Origin: a bacterium
GTDB taxonomy: Bacteria; Thermosulfidibacterota; Thermosulfidibacteria; Thermosulfidibacterales; JALWSI01
Reading direction: 5' to 3'
Assembly (NCBI GenBank): GCA_027080315.1
Contig: JALWSI010000234.1
Span: 1-8,931, forward strand
Length of the DNA: 8,931 nucleotides
The notes beneath the pieces were generated by a model. It did not search any database. It saw only the letters and a list, made by a program, of their open reading frames with translations, and was not told where the DNA came from. Position numbers and translations under genes: made by a program. Below, in pieces: positions 5,783 to 8,931 of this stretch. Each line of letters begins with the position of its first letter. Position 1 is the first letter of the stretch.

Positions 5783-8572
5783 ATGGATCAGGACCACAAC
5801 CGATACCAGTACCGGGTGCCAGTGGGCCTCAGCATGCCATCAAGAAGGATGGTGATCTTTGGCATAGCGGTCTTTCTGGCCATCTTTGTGGCTCCATCCT
5901 TGGTGGAGCCTGTTACCGACGCCCTATGGTTCCACCACATGGGCCACTTAGACGTCTTTATCACCCTCATTGGCACCAACTGGATCACAGCAGCCGCTGC
6001 CTCTTTGGGGTTTCTGTTGGTGGCCTGGATAAACCTCAAGATAGCCGGTAAACAGCCTGTACAAAGGGCTATTGTTATGGCTCCCTACGAGTCAAGAAGG
6101 GTGATTCCTCAAGACGCCATTAAGAGAATCTCCCTCTTTGTGGTCATCCTCATGGTTCTTGTGCCTCTGGCTATGGCCGCTTACGGCTACCAGAACGGCA
6201 TGGAGATGCTCAGGTTTTTGCATAAACAGCCCTTTGGAAGCGCAGATCCCCTCTTTGGAAAGGATGTAGGGTTTTATGTGTTTGCCCTGCCGGCCATGGA
6301 GTTTCTGCAGCAGTGGCTCATCTTCACCCTTGCCGTGACCCTTATTGTGACCACGGCGCGGTACCTTGAGCAGGAAGAGATCATTCTGCCAACGGGGAGG
6401 GTGCTTGGGCTCACACTTCCCCAGAGAATGAAGATCCACCTTTCCCTGCTGGTGGCTCTTCTATTTCTGGCCATAGCCTGGGGATACCGCTTAGACATGC
6501 TTCAGCTCACCTTCTCTCAGTCTTCCCTCATCACAGGGGCGGGGTACGCCGATGTTCACGCCCTGCTTCCGGCCTACAAGGCCTTGGTTGGCATCTCGGT
6601 CTTCTGCGCTTTGGTGGTTTTGGTAGGCATTGGACGCAAGGGAATACACCTGTTGGTTGGGGGGATAGCGCTTCTGGTGGTGCTCCATGTTTTGGGAACC
6701 ACCTTGATCCCCTCGGCTGTTGAGCAGTTTGTTGTGAAACCCAATGAGCTGGAGAAGGAGGCACCCTACATAGCCTGGAACATAAGATCCACCAGAGATG
6801 CCTTTGGGTTAAGCAGAATAGAGACCAGAGAGTTTCCTGCAGAGCCCACCCTTACAGCAGAGGCTGTCTTCAATCACACGGTGATCCTTGAGAACATCAA
6901 GCTCTGGGACAAGCGCCCCATAAAGGCCACCTACAAGCAGCTTCAAGAGATTCGTCTCTACTACGACTTTCCCTTCATCACAGTTGACAGATACAAGGTG
7001 AACAACAGGTTGTGGCAGGTCTTTCTTGCGGGGAGAGAGCTGGAGCTGAATGCGTTGCCCCGACAGGCCCAGACCTGGGTGAACCAGCACATTACCTTCA
7101 CCCACGGTTACGGGATCTGTCTGAGCCCCGTGAACCGGGTGCAAGGTGAGGGGATCCCCGACTTCTGGGTGAAGGACATTCCACCCAAGAGCAAGTATCC
7201 AGAGCTGAAGGTGACCCGTCCTGAGATCTACTACGGACTGAAGACCAACAACTACGTGCTGGTTAAGACAAACACCAAGGAGTTTGACTATCCCAAGGGC
7301 ACCGACAACGCCTACACAAACTACCAGGGGGATGGGGGGGTGCCCATTGGAAACCTGCTAACGAGGCTCCTCTTTGCCTGGAGGTTTTCGGATCAGAAGC
7401 TGCTCTTCACAACCTACCTCAACTCCAACAGCCGCATCATGTTCCACAGGGAGGTGCTGGATAGGGTTAGAACCTTAGCGCCGTTTCTGAGATACGAGGG
7501 ACTCGCCTATCTGGTGCTTGCAAAGGGGCACCTCTACTGGATCGTTGACGCCTACACCACCACCGATAACTATCCCTACTCAACGCCCTATCCCTACTCT
7601 TCTGTGGGAGAGGAGTTTAACTATCTGCGCAACTCGGTGAAGGCGGTGGTTGATGCCTACAATGGCAATGTGGATCTCTACGTTATGGATCCCTCTGACC
7701 CCATCATCAGGTGCTATCAGGAGATCTTCCCGTCGCTCTTCAAAAGCAAAGACCAGATGCCAGAGGAGATCCTTGAGCACATCCGGTATCCCAGGGGGAT
7801 GTTCCAGGTGCAGTCAACCATGTACGCAACCTACCACATGACGGATCCCAACGTCTTCTACAACAAAGAGGACCAGTGGGACTTTCCCAACGAGATCTAC
7901 GCCGACAACCAGCAGAGGCTCAATCCTTATTACATCATCCTGAGGCTTCCAGAGGAGAAGAGAGAGTCTTTTCTGCTCATCACCCCCTTCACGCCAACCA
8001 ACAAGCCCAACATGGTGGCCTGGATGTGCGCCAAGTGTGAGCCTGATCAATATGGCCGTATCATCGTTTACACCCTTCCCAAACGCCGGCTCATCTATGG
8101 GCCTATGCAGGTGGAGGCGAGGATAAACCAGGACCCCAAGATCTCATCGGTTCTCACCTTATGGGGACAGCAGGGTTCTCGGGTGATTCGGGGAGACCTG
8201 CTGGTGATTCCTATTCACAACTCCCTTATCTATGTGGAGCCTGTTTACATTGTCTCATCCCAGGGAGAGCTCCCTGAGCTGAAACGGGTGATAGTTGCAT
8301 ACGGAGAGAAGGTGGCCATGGGCCGTACCTTGACAGATGCCTTGAACAACCTCTTTGGAAGCAACAAGGCGGCTCCTGGAGCTCCGGGAGAAGAGATTAA
8401 GGGGCCAAAGGCCCAGAGGAAGAGCGTAGCCGATCTGGTTAGAGAGGCCTTGTCAAGACTGAAGGCTGCAGAGAAGGAGGCGGGGTCTGGCAACTGGAAG
8501 AGCTTTGGAGAGGAGCTTGACGCCCTGAAAGCCATATTGAAAGAGCTTAGCCATAGAGAGGTGAAAGAGTGA
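5783..8572 (+). CDS. UPF0182 family large integral membrane protein, function unknown
   Basis: The protein has 929 residues from the chosen ATG, within the usual 900-1000 of this family. Seven hydrophobic segments fill the N-terminal third, near residues 23-42, 58-84, 115-135, 163-193, 217-234, 264-284 and 287-310. Family signatures seen are DPLFGKDVGFYVFALP (155-170), FVVKPNELEKEAPYI (316-330), GNLLTRLLFAWRFSD, PFLRYEGLAYLV, YWIVDAYTTTDNYPYS, NYLRNSVKAVVDAYNG, VMDPSDPII, HIRYPRGMFQVQ and YHMTDPNVFYN. The roughly 550-residue soluble part after the last helix is probably extracytoplasmic. A charged helical tail with a GNWKSFGEELDAL segment closes the protein, as in relatives. No catalytic motif is evident and the biochemical role is unknown. 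A GTG at 5771 would add four residues. The gene follows argS by 8 bases and overlaps the next gene by 4, so it is almost certainly cotranscribed with both. Confidence 0.93.
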   Translation: MDQDHNRYQYRVPVGLSMPSRRMVIFGIAVFLAIFVAPSLVEPVTDALWFHHMGHLDVFITLIGTNWITAAAASLGFLLVAWINLKIAGKQPVQRAIVMAPYESRRVIPQDAIKRISLFVVILMVLVPLAMAAYGYQNGMEMLRFLHKQPFGSADPLFGKDVGFYVFALPAMEFLQQWLIFTLAVTLIVTTARYLEQEEIILPTGRVLGLTLPQRMKIHLSLLVALLFLAIAWGYRLDMLQLTFSQSSLITGAGYADVHALLPAYKALVGISVFCALVVLVGIGRKGIHLLVGGIALLVVLHVLGTTLIPSAVEQFVVKPNELEKEAPYIAWNIRSTRDAFGLSRIETREFPAEPTLTAEAVFNHTVILENIKLWDKRPIKATYKQLQEIRLYYDFPFITVDRYKVNNRLWQVFLAGRELELNALPRQAQTWVNQHITFTHGYGICLSPVNRVQGEGIPDFWVKDIPPKSKYPELKVTRPEIYYGLKTNNYVLVKTNTKEFDYPKGTDNAYTNYQGDGGVPIGNLLTRLLFAWRFSDQKLLFTTYLNSNSRIMFHREVLDRVRTLAPFLRYEGLAYLVLAKGHLYWIVDAYTTTDNYPYSTPYPYSSVGEEFNYLRNSVKAVVDAYNGNVDLYVMDPSDPIIRCYQEIFPSLFKSKDQMPEEILEHIRYPRGMFQVQSTMYATYHMTDPNVFYNKEDQWDFPNEIYADNQQRLNPYYIILRLPEEKRESFLLITPFTPTNKPNMVAWMCAKCEPDQYGRIIVYTLPKRRLIYGPMQVEARINQDPKISSVLTLWGQQGSRVIRGDLLVIPIHNSLIYVEPVYIVSSQGELPELKRVIVAYGEKVAMGRTLTDALNNLFGSNKAAPGAPGEEIKGPKAQRKSVADLVREALSRLKAAEKEAGSGNWKSFGEELDALKAILKELSHREVKE

Positions 8573-8931
8573 GAGAGGCAGTAAAAAGGGTCTTGATCCA
8601 GAATTTGGGTTTGAAAGATGGGGAGACCCTCTTGGTGCTGGGGGATTCCATCAACCCTGAGGTTGAGCAGGTTGAGGAGAGGGAGACTCAGAGAAGGAAC
8701 TCAACAACCGAGCTTGTGCCCGTCTTCTGTGAGGTGGCCGAGTCTCTGGGTGCCACAGCCAGAAGTGTGATCTATCCCGCCCTTGGAGCCCACGGTAAAG
8801 AGCCTCCTTTGGAGGCCTGGAAAGCGGCCTTTGGAGAGGTCATCTTAGAGGATCTGGAAAAAGAGGGGCTATTGGGCAGGCTGCTTGAGAAGGATGCTTC
8901 TGCCTTTGAGCCCTCCCTCACTGTGGTGAGG
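8569..8931 (+). CDS. Aminopeptidase-like protein (AmpS/M29 type), 5' part only
   Basis: The frame is open for 121 codons to the right edge. It starts with GTG overlapping the UPF0182 stop (GTGA), with GAGAGGTGA (8556-8564) as ribosome site about 7 bases from the GAGG core. The product begins MREAVKRVLIQNLGLKDGE, then LLVLGD, and later CEVAESLGATARSVIYP and AHGKEPPLEAWKAAF. This order (helix, 'LGLKPGE'-like turn, strand, 'A..LGA' helix, 'HG.EPP' loop) resembles the N-terminal domain of leucyl aminopeptidase/AmpS-like metallopeptidases of family M29. The metal-binding residues of that family lie further along and are not in the window, so activity cannot be judged. Between the first strand and the next helix is an acidic and basic stretch (EVEQVEERETQRRNS) that may be a family-specific insert. 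The frame uses the same codon style as its neighbours and is surely coding; the family call is moderate. Confidence 0.6.
   Translation, partial: MREAVKRVLIQNLGLKDGETLLVLGDSINPEVEQVEERETQRRNSTTELVPVFCEVAESLGATARSVIYPALGAHGKEPPLEAWKAAFGEVILEDLEKEGLLGRLLEKDASAFEPSLTVVR

Overview
The window reads as chromosomal DNA of an anaerobic bacterium with dense gene packing and purine-rich Shine-Dalgarno sites (GGAGG, AGGAG and GGGGG types). Base composition is moderately GC-rich by eye. The ArgRS is bacterial in type. Soluble heterodisulfide-reductase (Hdr) proteins together with a UPF0182 membrane protein fit anaerobic groups such as Desulfobacterota, Clostridia-type Firmicutes or anaerobic Actinobacteriota. 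The sequence alone does not let me choose among them. I see no insertion sequence, CRISPR array, tRNA, rRNA or phage gene.

Left half, minus strand (bases 3865 down to 1, running off the left edge): a tightly packed redox operon. In transcription order it encodes an FrhB/FdhB-like iron-sulfur flavoprotein subunit, HdrC, HdrB, and the N-terminal 443 residues of an HdrA-like flavoprotein. The HdrA reads, after its first ferredoxin cluster, directly into a GltD/NfnB-type NAD(P)H oxidoreductase module. The genes are separated by 3 bases or overlap by 4 (ATGA), so coupled translation and a stoichiometric complex are likely. By analogy with known Hdr complexes this would be a cytoplasmic, possibly flavin-based electron-bifurcating, thiol/disulfide-type oxidoreductase. 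HdrC passes electrons to HdrB, whose two cysteine-rich CCG domains would hold non-cubane clusters. HdrA is the flavin hub, and the FrhB-like and GltD-like parts are candidate electron inputs. The physiological disulfide (or other) acceptor is not known.

Middle (3866-4121): the only sizeable non-coding stretch. It lies between divergent transcription units and must hold both promoters. It contains an AT-rich core, two short perfect palindromes, an imperfect 9-base inverted repeat and a direct repeat, but no convincing consensus promoter.

Right half, plus strand (4122 to the right edge): argS (arginyl-tRNA synthetase), then a large UPF0182-family membrane protein of unknown function starting 8 bases after the argS stop, then the beginning of a protein resembling the AmpS/M29 aminopeptidase-like family, overlapping the UPF0182 gene by 4 bases. 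This looks like a second operon, joining a housekeeping synthetase to an uncharacterised envelope protein and a possible peptidase. No terminator is visible in the window.
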